This document shows, piece by piece, positions 53,545 to 63,624 of a stretch of DNA of 64,000 nucleotides; positions within the stretch are counted from its first letter, which is position 1, and each line of letters begins with the position of its first letter. Under the pieces are notes generated by a model. It worked only from the letters and a program-made list of their open reading frames with translations. It ran no database searches and was not told the origin of the DNA. Made by a program: the position numbers and the translations under genes. This DNA comes from Palsa-189 sp963803735 (lineage in GTDB: Bacteria; Acidobacteriota; Terriglobia; Acidiferrales; UBA7541): NCBI GenBank assembly GCA_963803735.1, contig CAWDNV010000023.1:310001-374000 (forward strand). The letters are read 5' to 3'.

Positions 53545-53972
53545 CTTTCCTCCATCTCTGTCAAATGGCTTCCGCGTACGCCCCTTCGATGGCTTCGCGT
53601 GGCCCAGATTTTCAAGCAGTGCCATTTTTTCAAGCAGTGGACGACAGTCTAGCCGCCCACCCAGAATCCAGGAGGGATAATACTCAGGAACAATCGCTAT
53701 GTCATTTAGAGCTTGCTTGCCCGGCGACTGCCGGAAAACTCCCGCCTGCGTAATAGCGACCGTGGCATGCTGCTGCCGCCGCCGCTGCTTCAACAAGCAG
53801 AAGGATTTGGTCACACTCCGCGAGTGAATTTCCACGGTCGACCGTTCAAATTATTTTTTTGCAAATCATTTCTTGACTTTGTTCCGGAGACGGGATACAC
53901 GAAGCCCATCGGTTGTTTCCCGTCCGGCTGTCGGGTCCTGGGCCTACATGAAATTTACTTAGGGGTGAGGCT
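53545..53972. other. Gene-free region upstream of the second TonB receptor
   Basis: 428 bases with no supportable gene. It includes an AT-rich segment near 53850-53870 and a possible promoter for the receptor (next entry). Upstream sequence for the divergent cytochrome also lies here. Confidence 0.4.
53873..53901 (+). promoter_or_regulatory. Possible sigma70 promoter for the TonB receptor
   Basis: TTGACT (53873-53878), a 17-base spacer and TACACG (53896-53901). The -35 is good, the -10 weak. About 70 bases before the ATG. Confidence 0.3.
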
Positions 53973-56900
53973 ATGAGTCCCATTACATTCGAGATTGGTG
54001 CATCCGTTTGGGTCCCCGCGAGAAGAGTTGTGCTCAGCGCGCTTGTAACACTTGGGATGTTATTGATTTCCCTTCCTTTGTTCTCTCAGGCCAATTTTGG
54101 CCGCATTCTCGGAACCGTTACTGATCAGAGCGGCGGCGCGATGGCTAATGCCAGTGTGACGGTCACCGACACACAACGTGGCGTTTCGCGCACCCTGACC
54201 ACTGACGATGCTGGGGAGTATAACGCTCCTACGCTCCTCCCCGGCAGCTACACGGTCCGTGTTGAGGCCAAAGGTTTCAAGACGTTGGCACGCGAAAATG
54301 TCGTGCTGGAGGTCGGTAAAGAGGTTCGGGTCGACCTCACCCTGCAGCCCGGCGAGCAAACACAAACCGTTACCGTAACCGAGTCCGTGCCGCTCGTAGA
54401 CGCCTCCACCGCGACTCTCGGCGGCACCCTCAGTAATTCCGATATCAACGACTTGCCGTTGAATGGCCGCAATTACCAGAGCCTATTAGCCCTGCGCCCG
54501 GGAGTGATGCTGCAGCCGGGCGGCGGACCGTGGACCCAAAGCACCAACGGCGTTCGCCCCGATGAATCCGCCTGGATGGTGGACGGCGTAATCAATGCGA
54601 ATTTCTTTGACTCCCGCCCCATCGCCGGCATGCCAAGTCCGATCACCGATGGGGCGACGATCCTGCCCATTGATGCCATCCAGGAATTCAATCTCGAGGA
54701 GAATCCTAAGGCGGAGTACGGATGGAAGCCCGGTGCCGTGGTGAACGTGGGAATCAAATCCGGAACCAACACTCTTCATGGCTCGGCTTACGCCTTCGGT
54801 CGCGACGGAGCCTGGGATGCTCGCAATTATTTCAATCCCCCGCCGGCGGCAGATGGAAGTTGCCCTTTGACTTCGTGCGATAAGTTGCCAACCGCGTTGA
54901 AGCAGTTCGGCGCCGCGGTGGGTGGGCCGATCCTGAAAGACAAACTGTTTTTCTTCGGCGCCTACGAAGGCCTGCGCTCCCTCATTGGCAATTCGCTTAG
55001 CACCAACGGCATTCCCGAAACGATCACGCAAGCTACCGCCGCCAAACCCGCCGGAGATCCCCAAAACAGCATGGTCGACGCGATCAGAGCCGTACAAGGC
55101 GCAGGCTTGACACCAAGCGCCGTCAGCTTGTCCTTGACGGGATGCACATTGGGACCGCCGGTGACCTGCTCGGGCGGCTTCTTCCCGAGCAACCCAACGG
55201 GCAATACGGGTTATGTCAGCAATTTCCCAAACACGAATCGCAGCGACAACGGAGTGGGGAAACTCGACTACCACATCAACGGCAAAAACACACTCAATGG
55301 CCTGCTGGTGGTCGGCAACTATCTCGGGGATGGAATGGATCACCCTTTCATCAATAAAATTTTCTTGGATAGCTTCATCATCAAAACGTACACGGCTTCC
55401 GGAAGCTGGATTTGGACTCCTAGCTCGAGCTTGGTGAACGAATTGCGGTTTGGCTACAACCGCATGTCCTTCATCACGGGTACGGACGACGCCGGCATTA
55501 AGAGTCCCGTTAACACGGGCCTGAGCGTGCCTGGATTCCCGATAATCAATATCGGGAGCTTTAATCAGTTTGGCACCTGGCACAACCGCCCCCAATCGAT
55601 AGCCCCCAACCCTTACTATGATCTTCAAGACAGCGTCTCGTATTTGAAGGGCAAGCACGCCCTCAAATTTGGCGGCGAGTTTGCTCACATCGAAGCCGAT
55701 TCCAATATCCCGGATTACGGCCGCGGCCAGATCATATTCAAGGGAGCCCAAATCCCGACACTCGCTGATTGTAAGGGGGGGAAGTCCTGCGGACTCGAAG
55801 ACTTCTTCGCTGGAGTTCCGAGTGGCGGAAAGGTCCTCATCGGAAATCCAAGCCGCAAGATGACTTGGACCTCGACTGCAGGATTCGTTCAGGATGATTG
55901 GCGGCTGACCACGAAAGTAACGCTCAATCTGGGCCTTCGCTATGAATACAAATCGCCTCTCAAAGAGGCCACTAATCTCTGGGCCAATTTCGACCCGAAT
56001 TCACCGACCGGCCTGGTTCAGCAGGGCCAGGGAGGCATCGGCACCATATGGAAACCCGATCACCGGGATTTCTCGCCGCGCGTGGGCTTTGCCTATGACA
56101 TGACGGGTAAAGGTACGACTGTAGTCCGGGGCGGCTTCGGTATCATGTACTCGAGTTTCAGTGCCGTCATGTGGATGAACCAAAATCAGTTTCAGAATAG
56201 CTCGTCCGTCAGCCTCGCTGCCAACCCCTCTGGAGCCGACCTTGTGGTGAACGGAGTGACCACGCCCGGCAGCGGCACCATCCAGGTGAAGGCTGCCAGT
56301 ACGACTCCCTCTCCAGCCAATTGGAATAGCGTCGTTTTTCCGCCAGCTTCCGGCAACCTGCAATGTGGTGACGGCGTCGGTTCAGACCCTGGACCCTGCA
56401 ACCTCATGGCGGTGGACCCGAATCTGCGCACCCCTTACGTAATCAACTACGACCTTGGCGTCCAGCACGCCTTCGCCAGCAACCTCTCGTTGGAGGTTGG
56501 CTATGTTGGAAATCACGGCTCGAGACTGACAGGTTTCCGCGACATCAACCAGCCTGATCTCGCAACCGGCATTTCTCCCTATGCCGCCAAATTCCCGTAC
56601 TTTGGTTTTATCAATCAGATGTCCAACGATGTCCGTTCAAACTACAACAGCATCCAGGCCACGCTGACCAAACGGATGTCTCAGGGACTATCTTTCATCG
56701 CTGGCTACACGTTCGCTCATGGTCTCGACAACGGTTCCCTGAATCGTTTTGGACTCATCCCGCAGAACTCCAACAATGTAGCTGCGGAATATGGCAACAG
56801 CGACTTCGACGTGCGGCACCGTTTCACTTTTACGACCACTTACAACCTGCCCGGCAAAAAGGGCTTTGGCCAGTTGCTCGAAGGCTGGCAGCTCAACTCC

Positions 56901-57566
56901 ATTATCACCCTTCAGAGCGCCCAGCCATGGACCGTGGACGACTACGGCAACAATTTCAGTGGATCTGGGGATAGCGCTGATCGGTGGGATTTCTTCGGGA
57001 ATCCTGCTGATTTCAAGGGTACTCAGAATTCTATTCCCTACTGCTCTGGTTTTGGCGGCACTGTCACTTGCTCGGAAACAAGTAGCCAGACCGGTGTGAC
57101 CACGGTGCTTCCCAACGCCGCAGCAATGGCGGCTCTATGTACTGCTAAGGCCCCCGATTTCAATACGCTCGCAGGCAATAAGGCGTTGAAAATACCAGAG
57201 GGCGGCTGCTTCGTCTCCGGAAATTCGGTCATGGTGCCCCCTGTGTTTGGAACCTTTGGCACCATGGGCCGCAACATCTTCCGCGACTCGGGCTTCAGGA
57301 ACGTGGATTTCTCAATCTTTAAGAACTTCACCTTCAAAGAACGCTTCGGCGTCCAGTTCCGCGCCGAGTTCTTCAATCTCTTCAATCGTCCGATCTTCGC
57401 CAACCCGTATGGCGCGTCTTCTGGCACCAGCGGCGGACAGAATGACCCCTCGACGCCTTCTGGTTTCGGCGGGACGAGCGGCACTCCAGACGTTAATGCC
57501 GGGAACCCGATCGTGGGTTCAGGAGCCGCCCGGGATGTCCAGCTCGGCTTGAAGCTCACGTTCTAG
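53973..57566 (+). CDS. TonB-dependent receptor, Oar-like (second copy)
   Basis: 1,197 residues, ATG at 53973 with GGTGAGG upstream. Signal-anchor-like segment (VVLSALVTLGMLLISLPLFS), then a carboxypeptidase-regulatory-like domain (GRILGTVTDQSGGAMANASV, YNAPTLLPGSYTVRVEAKGF), plug (LPLNGRNYQSLLALRPGVML, EFNLEENPKAEYGWKPGAVV, GIKSGTNTLHGSAYAFGRDG) and barrel ending VQLGLKLTF with C-terminal Phe. It shares the family and layout of the 29251 receptor but differs clearly in sequence. The ligand is unknown; a hairpin lies 9 bases after the stop. Confidence 0.92.
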   Translation: MSPITFEIGASVWVPARRVVLSALVTLGMLLISLPLFSQANFGRILGTVTDQSGGAMANASVTVTDTQRGVSRTLTTDDAGEYNAPTLLPGSYTVRVEAKGFKTLARENVVLEVGKEVRVDLTLQPGEQTQTVTVTESVPLVDASTATLGGTLSNSDINDLPLNGRNYQSLLALRPGVMLQPGGGPWTQSTNGVRPDESAWMVDGVINANFFDSRPIAGMPSPITDGATILPIDAIQEFNLEENPKAEYGWKPGAVVNVGIKSGTNTLHGSAYAFGRDGAWDARNYFNPPPAADGSCPLTSCDKLPTALKQFGAAVGGPILKDKLFFFGAYEGLRSLIGNSLSTNGIPETITQATAAKPAGDPQNSMVDAIRAVQGAGLTPSAVSLSLTGCTLGPPVTCSGGFFPSNPTGNTGYVSNFPNTNRSDNGVGKLDYHINGKNTLNGLLVVGNYLGDGMDHPFINKIFLDSFIIKTYTASGSWIWTPSSSLVNELRFGYNRMSFITGTDDAGIKSPVNTGLSVPGFPIINIGSFNQFGTWHNRPQSIAPNPYYDLQDSVSYLKGKHALKFGGEFAHIEADSNIPDYGRGQIIFKGAQIPTLADCKGGKSCGLEDFFAGVPSGGKVLIGNPSRKMTWTSTAGFVQDDWRLTTKVTLNLGLRYEYKSPLKEATNLWANFDPNSPTGLVQQGQGGIGTIWKPDHRDFSPRVGFAYDMTGKGTTVVRGGFGIMYSSFSAVMWMNQNQFQNSSSVSLAANPSGADLVVNGVTTPGSGTIQVKAASTTPSPANWNSVVFPPASGNLQCGDGVGSDPGPCNLMAVDPNLRTPYVINYDLGVQHAFASNLSLEVGYVGNHGSRLTGFRDINQPDLATGISPYAAKFPYFGFINQMSNDVRSNYNSIQATLTKRMSQGLSFIAGYTFAHGLDNGSLNRFGLIPQNSNNVAAEYGNSDFDVRHRFTFTTTYNLPGKKGFGQLLEGWQLNSIITLQSAQPWTVDDYGNNFSGSGDSADRWDFFGNPADFKGTQNSIPYCSGFGGTVTCSETSSQTGVTTVLPNAAAMAALCTAKAPDFNTLAGNKALKIPEGGCFVSGNSVMVPPVFGTFGTMGRNIFRDSGFRNVDFSIFKNFTFKERFGVQFRAEFFNLFNRPIFANPYGASSGTSGGQNDPSTPSGFGGTSGTPDVNAGNPIVGSGAARDVQLGLKLTF

Positions 57567-57574
57567 TTTGTTCG

Positions 57575-57611
57575 GGTCCGATGCGAGGCTACTTCAGCCA
57601 CGCATCGGACC
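57575..57611 (+). terminator. Hairpin after the second TonB receptor
   Basis: A perfect 11-bp stem, GGTCCGATGCG (57575-57585) with 57601-57611, and a 15-base loop. No T-run follows, so it may be a U-independent terminator or an mRNA-stabilising end. Confidence 0.5.
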
Positions 57612-58324
57612 TGGTACAAACACACGTCGCAGTGACGAACCGGAGCGAGGGCTCCTTCCTAATAGCCTCTCTACTCCTGAGGCAAAACGAGCATCCGATC
57701 AGAATGCTCGTCCTGAGCGAAGATCGTGAGTGAGGTATCTCTCTTCTTTACTCGTAAGGTAAAATAGATATGTCTCCCTCGGAGAATCGACGATGTGGCT
57801 GGCACGTCATTCCGAGACGACGTCGAGATCGAAGTGGGATTCTCGCGCGATAGCACGACGCCAGTTTTACCTGCTGTGCCGCCGAGGGATCTCTCATATA
57901 GCAGTCGATGTGTTCTAGGCTCACTGCTCGCGAAAAATTAATCCTCCTCAACCCACCGAAATCTCAGTCGCGATTATTTCGAATGGAGTGGCAATCGTCT
58001 TCCATTTCGCGCGCTCGGAAATTAAGTCTTGTGAATTCAGCACTTACAAAAACGCTCGCACTAACTCCCGCGCAATCTGCACTTACAAAAACAAAGGACT
58101 TTAACCCTACTGAAATCAGCACTTGCAAAAAAAATTCTCGGGGCCGGTTCTGTTCCGCCTCGGTAGACCCTCACAGCATTCGTCCTCGCGGCAAAGACGA
58201 CCGAGCCTCTACCTGTCAGAATCGGGTGGCGTCCACAGTGAAATTGCAGAACCCGCCGAAATCTGGCCGGCGGGCATTTCATCCAGAGATATACGACAAT
58301 AGAAGCGGTGATGACAGAGAAGCT
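57612..58324. other. Long leader or gene-free region before the ABC transporter
   Basis: 713 bases. An open frame from 57908 runs into the transporter, but its first ~140 codons have no domain, hold repeated AT-rich tracts and look non-coding. Short repeated segments occur, including three periodic copies (see the repeat entry), and AACCC(A/G)CCGAAATCT appears twice (near 57953 and 58251). Confidence 0.5.
58037..58132 (+). repeat. Three 17-base repeats spaced about 40 bases
   Basis: TCAGCACTTACAAAAAC (58037), TCTGCACTTACAAAAAC (58076) and TCAGCACTTGCAAAAAA (58116), starts 39 and 40 bases apart. The spacing is close to four helical turns, so the copies face one side of the DNA. They may be regulator sites or a minisatellite-like remnant. 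Confidence 0.7.
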
Positions 58325-60319
58325 ATGGCGATGACAGGAATTCCCGGCAGGACAGGCTCTCCGGTGCGGGCCCGAGAGCGCACCTCAGGCCGCGAAGGCG
58401 CGTCGGAACTCAGGCAGCCCGTAAAGGGAAAATCCGCCGGACTCCTGTATCTGTTAAAAGAAGCCTGGCCGTTCCTCCGTCCGCAGCGGATGCTCTTGCT
58501 CCTCGGTTTGGTCCTGATGGCGATCAACCGTTTAGCCGGTCTGGTTCTGCCCGCTTCGACAAAGTTTCTGGTCGATAACGTAATCGGCAAACGACAGGTC
58601 CATTTGCTCGGTCCGCTGGCTCTGGCTATCATCGCCGCTACCGCGATTCAAGGCGTGACCTCGTTCACGCTGACGCAACTGCTCTCCAAAGCGGCTCAGC
58701 GCATGATCGCGGAACTGCGCAGGCAGGTGCAGGCGCACATCGGTCGACTGTCCATCTCTTTTCACGACGTGAACAAGACGGGAAATCTGGTCGCGCGGAT
58801 CATGAGTGATGTGGAGGGCCTGCGCAATCTGATGGGCACCGGCTTGGTTGAGCTTGTCGGCAGCTTGATGACCGCGCTGTTCGCGCTGATCGTGCTGCTG
58901 CGAATCAGCGCCTTCATGACCGCCGTGGCTTCCGTCATTCTGCTCGCTTTCGGATTTGGGCTCAACAAAGCCATCGGCACGATCCGGCCGATCTTTCGTG
59001 CGCGCTCGAAATTAAATGCTGAAGTCACCGGGCGGCTCACCGAATCGTTAGGCGGAGTCCGCGTGGTGAAGGGATATCACGCTGAGAGCAGGGAAGAAGA
59101 AGTTTTCGCCGGCGGCGTGCAGCGGCTGCTCGAAAACGTTTTGAAGACTCTCACCGCTACTTCAGTGATGAGCCTGTCGTCCACGGTTCTCTTTGGAATC
59201 GTGAGCGCGATGATCCTGTATCTGGGGACGACGCGCATCCTGGCCGGTACGATGACGCTCGGAACATTCCTCACTTACGTCGCATTTTTGGCCATGCTGA
59301 TCGCGCCGGTTGCGCAGATTGTGAGCATCGGCACGCAGCTTACTGAGGGAATGGCCGGGCTTGAGCGCACCACCGACATTCTGGCGGAAAATCCGGAAGA
59401 CCAGGACCCCAAGCGCACCGTCTCGATCGGGAAAATCGAGGGCGAGGTCGCGTTCGAGAATGTGGACTTCGCTTACGCTGAGGGAAAGCAGGTGCTGCAC
59501 GAAGTCAGCTTCCGTGCGCGGTCGGGCACGGTTACCGCGCTGGTGGGGCCTTCGGGCGCCGGCAAATCCACGATCATCGGTTTGATCGCCGCGTTTTATA
59601 CGCCCACTTCGGGACGCGTTTTGGTGGATGGCATCGATCTTTCCACGGTACGGCTTAGCAGCTATCGCACCCAGCTCGGCGTGGTTCTACAGGAGACGTT
59701 TCTGTTCGACGGAAGTATCCGTGAAAATGTGAGCTTCTCCCGGCCAGACGCAAGCGAAGAGGAGATGAAAGCCGCCTGCCGCATTGCGCGCGTGGACGAA
59801 TTCGCGGAATCGTTTCCGCAAGGTTACGACACGGTCGTCGGCGAACGCGGCGTCAAGCTTTCCGGCGGCCAGCGCCAGCGCATTTCCATCGCGCGCGCCA
59901 TTCTCGCCGATCCGCGAATTTTGATTCTGGACGAAGCGACTTCGAGCCTCGATTCTGAATCCGAGGCGCTGATTCAGCAGGGCCTCTCTTATCTCATGCA
60001 GGGACGCACGACATTCGTGATCGCCCATCGCCTCTCGACGATTCGCAGGGCCGACCAAATCCTCGTAATCGAGGCGGGCCGAATCATCGAGCAGGGCACG
60101 CACGAATCGCTCTATGCGCGCGGCGGCCGTTATTTTGACCTTTACACCAAGCAGCACGGCTTGCAGGCGAACTTGTTTCTCGCTCCGGGCGAAGGGGGAG
60201 ATAGTCCGGGCGATTCGTCTGGCGATACTGTCGCGCCGAATGGCGACGGCGAAGGCGAAGCTGCGGACAACGAGCCGAACATCGCCCGCGCCGCCAAAAT
60301 CCTGCGCGGCCAAACGTAA
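58325..60319 (+). CDS. ABC transporter, fused membrane and ATPase domains (MsbA-like)
   Basis: 664 residues from the ATG at 58325 (GAGAAG upstream); the frame is open further upstream, but those residues look non-coding. Six helices (about 45-350) form the exporter domain, followed by the ATPase: Walker A GPSGAGKSTIIGL, Q-loop GVVLQETFLFDGSIREN, signature LSGGQRQRISIARA, Walker B ILILDEATSSLDSES and switch AHRLST. This is the lipid/drug exporter class (MsbA, BmrA). The C-terminal ~45 residues are acidic and disordered. The substrate cannot be told. Confidence 0.93.
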   Translation: MAMTGIPGRTGSPVRARERTSGREGASELRQPVKGKSAGLLYLLKEAWPFLRPQRMLLLLGLVLMAINRLAGLVLPASTKFLVDNVIGKRQVHLLGPLALAIIAATAIQGVTSFTLTQLLSKAAQRMIAELRRQVQAHIGRLSISFHDVNKTGNLVARIMSDVEGLRNLMGTGLVELVGSLMTALFALIVLLRISAFMTAVASVILLAFGFGLNKAIGTIRPIFRARSKLNAEVTGRLTESLGGVRVVKGYHAESREEEVFAGGVQRLLENVLKTLTATSVMSLSSTVLFGIVSAMILYLGTTRILAGTMTLGTFLTYVAFLAMLIAPVAQIVSIGTQLTEGMAGLERTTDILAENPEDQDPKRTVSIGKIEGEVAFENVDFAYAEGKQVLHEVSFRARSGTVTALVGPSGAGKSTIIGLIAAFYTPTSGRVLVDGIDLSTVRLSSYRTQLGVVLQETFLFDGSIRENVSFSRPDASEEEMKAACRIARVDEFAESFPQGYDTVVGERGVKLSGGQRQRISIARAILADPRILILDEATSSLDSESEALIQQGLSYLMQGRTTFVIAHRLSTIRRADQILVIEAGRIIEQGTHESLYARGGRYFDLYTKQHGLQANLFLAPGEGGDSPGDSSGDTVAPNGDGEGEAADNEPNIARAAKILRGQT

Positions 60320-60361
60320 AGCTCTGCGGCTTGGTTCTCTGTTTCGGTAGGGAGTAGGAAA

Positions 60362-60399
60362 GGCGGCCGCGGAGGTTGCTTTCCACGGCCGCCCGTTTT
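60362..60399 (+). terminator. Terminator between convergent genes
   Basis: GGCGGCCG (60362-60369) pairs with CGGCCGCC (60386-60393), with a partly paired 16-base loop and CGTTTT after it. It follows the ABC transporter stop by 42 bases. Confidence 0.6.
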
Positions 60400-61806
60400 C
60401 AAAGAGAGCGCAGGAAATCGAGTATGGCCTGTGCTTGGGTCTGAGAGAGTTGGTTGAAGTTGTTGATCACCTGGTTTGCCTCCGATCCGGTGCTCTTGTG
60501 TTGTTCGATGGCATCCACAAGATCTCGCGTACGGCCGTCGTGCAGGAAAAAGATACGCTGGCCGAGGCCCCAGAGAGGGGCAGTGCGGAATTCGTTGCCG
60601 CTGGCGAGACCCTGACTCACGTTGTCCGCCAGATTCGTCCCCATGTTGTGCACGAGGAAATCAGAAAACGCGTTTACGGGGATGTTGTGTCTGTCCGGTA
60701 GGCCCAAACGTGCTGCCAGTTTTTATCTGAGGAGTGTGGCAGAGATTGCAGCCGATCTGATTGAAAAGGGCCGCTCCATTGGCCGTTGTTTGCGTGGGCG
60801 TAGCGGGTGCCGGGGGAGCGGAAAGCCGCGCGAACATGGCGAAGTTAACAAGATCCGATGAGTAGCCGGAGGGCAGGTCTGTAGCGTTGGTCGTAAGGTT
60901 TGTGCCGTCTTCCGGCAGCGGATTTAGCCTGCAGCCTGGAGTTTCGTCACGCTCGTTCGGAAAGAGTTCGTTCGTAACGCCCTGTTCGACGTTGTAGGCT
61001 TCGCCGGCAAACATCAGGAGCGACTTGTTTTGCGCTTTCCAGCCAAATCGCGTGATCGTTCCGTCGTTGCCGCTGCGGTTTGGCCTGCCGGAAATGCCCA
61101 GGCCTGCTTTGACGGGATTCTCGGCATTCTCGAGAATCGCATCGTCGGTGATGCTTTCCACCAACCCGGCGCCAAACAACGGCGTTGGTATGCGGAAAAT
61201 CACGTTGTGGTTTTCCAGGGCCGTAGCGAAATCGGGTTGCGAGATGTTGCAGGCTCCCGCGTCCAGCCTGCCGGTGATCACAAACAGATCGTGGACTCCG
61301 CCATCCGCGGCGCCGTTTGGTTTGCGAATGAAGCGCGCCTCGCGCACCGGACCGTCTATGGTGATAAACGAGGGAAGAGAATTATGCGCCCCGTCAAGCC
61401 TGGCCATTGCTACCTGAGGATTGCTAACGGGACTGGTCCCGCCAATTGCCGGGAATGCGTGGCAACCAGCGCAACTATTCGCATTGAAGCGCGGCCCGAG
61501 CCCCACTCCGGCTTCGTTGGGAACGGTTCCTGATACCGAATCGACCTCCTGAAATCGAGCCTGAGCGGCAGTGAAAAAATCGCCATACGTTGAGGTCAAG
61601 CCCGAGAGCGGGCCGCCGGCGCCCGGCGCTCCGCCGCGGACTCCGGGATCTTTCGCCTGAGTTGCGGTGCCACCGGCGGTCGAACCGGAGATCAGTGCGG
61701 CGTTTTGAGGAAGCGCAATATCTGAAAAGAGGCCGACAGCTAAACCCACAACCGCGAGTTGAGAAATGGCGCTCGTCCAGACATGCTTCTTGTAACGTGT
61801 TTGCAT
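60399..61806 (-). pseudogene. Di-heme oxidoreductase (DUF1111/DHOR family), frameshifted
   Basis: From an ATG at 61806 with AAAGGAGAGG upstream: signal peptide, first heme site CAGCH (NSCAGCHAFPAIGG), long middle domain (RFGWKAQNKSLLMFAGEAYN, VEQGVTNELFPNE) and second heme site CNLCH. Near 60690-60720 a one-base shift moves the last ~95 codons (NAFSDFLVHNMGTNLADNVS, FRTAPLWGLGQRIFFLHDGR) to another frame. Length is one over a multiple of three. Everything else is intact, so it may be an assembly error. The family oxidises unknown periplasmic substrates, often with an imelysin partner; none is adjacent. Confidence 0.85.
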
Positions 61807-62136
61807 AGTCCTCTCCTTTGGCCATGGCTGGGCCTGGAGATGCGACTGGGTTTAACGAGCTGGGAACTTCATGGGCGGGAACTCCAGGAACCGGGGAAAC
61901 CCGGCATAGGAGGGAAGAGTTCCCTGATTGATGCGGTTATAAATATCGCAAACGATTGGAAGCGTCAACTTCCCGAGGGTACAGAAGACGTACAGGCTCC
62001 GTTTCGAGCCAGGACAGGTTCAGACACAATGCGCGCCAGTATCGACGGAGTTAACAATATAAGATTTTTAGGGTTTCTAACTGTTGGCGTTCCGCGATGC
62101 GAGAACGACCAAATGCATGAGCCGCTCTGGAAAAGC
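61807..62136. other. Gene-free region between the di-heme and radical-SAM genes
   Basis: 330 bases. Both neighbours are leftward, so the promoter of the di-heme gene should lie here. A long open frame on the other strand starts in this region but runs antisense through the radical-SAM gene and is rejected. Confidence 0.4.
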
Positions 62137-63624
62137 CTAATCGCGTTCCAGCGTCATTTGCGTGAGCTTCTGGAAGTGATAGCCCATGATCGCCAGGCGA
62201 ATCGCAGCGCCAAACGACTGGCGATAGCGAGTGCTGGCGGCGATGAACAGGCGCCAATAAGAGAAGGCGTGCCTGCTGAAAATTCCCTGTCTGAGAATAG
62301 ATCGCCCCAGGGCTTGAATATCGGACAAGGAGAGATGCGTGTGGCCGCCGGTATGCGGCTGATACTGGGCGAGGAATTTGCGCACGCGAGCGTAATAGAT
62401 ATCGGGCCGATAGATGCGCTGCAGGATGGAGCGATAGCCGTCCACAAGCCGCTGAGCATCCATACGCGGTTTAAAATTGAGCCGCAAATCGAAATTGTTT
62501 CCATCGCCATCGCACACGATGCGGCCTTCCTTCTGCAGCCGGCGATAGAGTTGAGTGCCCGGAAGCGCTTGCAACAGGCCGACCATCGCGAGCGGGATGG
62601 CGCTCTCCTGAATGAACTTCACTTGCCGATCGAAGATGTCGTCGGGATCGTTATCGAATCCGACGATGAAGCCGGCCATGACTTCCATGCCGTAGTGCTG
62701 GATGCGGCGGACGTTCTCGAGGAGGCTGCGGTGAGTGTTCTGCATCTTCTGCGCCTCTTTGAGGCTTTCTTCCGCAGGCGTTTCGATGCCAAGAAAGACG
62801 CGATCGAAGCTGGCATCTTTCATCATTTGCAACAGCTCTTGATCGTCGGCGAGATTCACCGAGGCTTCGGTATAAAACCTGAAAGGCCGGTCATGCCGCA
62901 CATTCCACTCCGCCATCACTGGCAGAAGCTCCTTCACCTTGCGCTTATTTCCGATGAAGTTATCGTCCACGATAAAAACCGGGCCGCGCCATTTGCGCGC
63001 GTAAAGCAATTCGAGTTCAGCCACCATCTGCGCCGGCGATTTCATGCGCGGTTTGCGGCCATAAATCTCGATGATGTCGCAAAACTCGCAATTGAATGGA
63101 CAGCCGCGGGAATACTGGATGGCCATGGAACTGTAATATTTCGCATTGATGAGATCGAGTTTTGGAAGGGGCGTCGTGTTCAGGCCGGGCACTTCCGGGG
63201 CCTGGTAAAGCGGCTTGGCGTCGCCGCGCTCGAGACCTGCGGCGAGGTCAGCAACCAATTCTTCCGCTTCTCCTACGACGACGTGGTCCGCATACAAGGG
63301 AAGATCCAACATGCAACTGCTGATCGGACCGCCAACCACAGTGCGTAAACCGCGCTCTCGGCAACGGGAGAGAGTGCGCAGCATGCCCTCTTTTTGAACC
63401 AACATGGCGCTGATCAGAACGACATCCGCCCATTCCAAATCGGCATCACTTACCTCGCGGATATTGATGTCGACCAGACGCTGTTCCCAACTTTTCGGCA
63501 GCAGCGCAGCAACCGTCAGCAATCCCAATGGGGGAAAGACGGATTTCTTGCCTTCAAAGGGCAGCGCGTGTTTGAAACTCCAATAAGTATCGGGCCACTC
63601 GGGATACACGAGAAGGGCTTTCAT
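62137..63624 (-). CDS. B12-binding radical SAM protein with DUF4070 C-terminus
   Basis: 495 residues. The N-terminal ~150 residues are a cobalamin-binding-like Rossmann domain (KALLVYPEWPDTYWSF, FPPLGLLTVAALLP, GGPISSC, VVGEAEELVADLA), without the classic DxHxxG. The radical SAM core has CxxxCxxC in SRGCPFNCEFCDI, then VFIVDDNFIGNKRKVKELL and FDRVFLGIETPAEESL. The C-terminal part (SYWRLFIAASTRYRQSFGAA, IRLAIMGYHF) is DUF4070. Such enzymes include the hopanoid methylases HpnP/HpnR and many of unknown function. No hopanoid genes are adjacent, so the substrate is open. Confidence 0.88.
   Translation of the reverse strand: MKALLVYPEWPDTYWSFKHALPFEGKKSVFPPLGLLTVAALLPKSWEQRLVDINIREVSDADLEWADVVLISAMLVQKEGMLRTLSRCRERGLRTVVGGPISSCMLDLPLYADHVVVGEAEELVADLAAGLERGDAKPLYQAPEVPGLNTTPLPKLDLINAKYYSSMAIQYSRGCPFNCEFCDIIEIYGRKPRMKSPAQMVAELELLYARKWRGPVFIVDDNFIGNKRKVKELLPVMAEWNVRHDRPFRFYTEASVNLADDQELLQMMKDASFDRVFLGIETPAEESLKEAQKMQNTHRSLLENVRRIQHYGMEVMAGFIVGFDNDPDDIFDRQVKFIQESAIPLAMVGLLQALPGTQLYRRLQKEGRIVCDGDGNNFDLRLNFKPRMDAQRLVDGYRSILQRIYRPDIYYARVRKFLAQYQPHTGGHTHLSLSDIQALGRSILRQGIFSRHAFSYWRLFIAASTRYRQSFGAAIRLAIMGYHFQKLTQMTLERD

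Noticed and set aside
54486..55751. 421-codon leftward open frame
   Set aside because: Antisense shadow of the TonB receptor; no recognisable domain.
58037..58132. CRISPR array
   Set aside because: Only three imperfect 17-base repeats, no cas genes, and spacers of ~22 bases; periodic sites fit better.
57908..58324. 139-codon N-terminal extension of the ABC transporter
   Set aside because: AT-rich repeats, no domain, and a better start at 58325.
61759..63348. 529-codon rightward open frame
   Set aside because: It runs antisense through the radical SAM gene, whose motifs are unambiguous, and has no domain or signal of its own.
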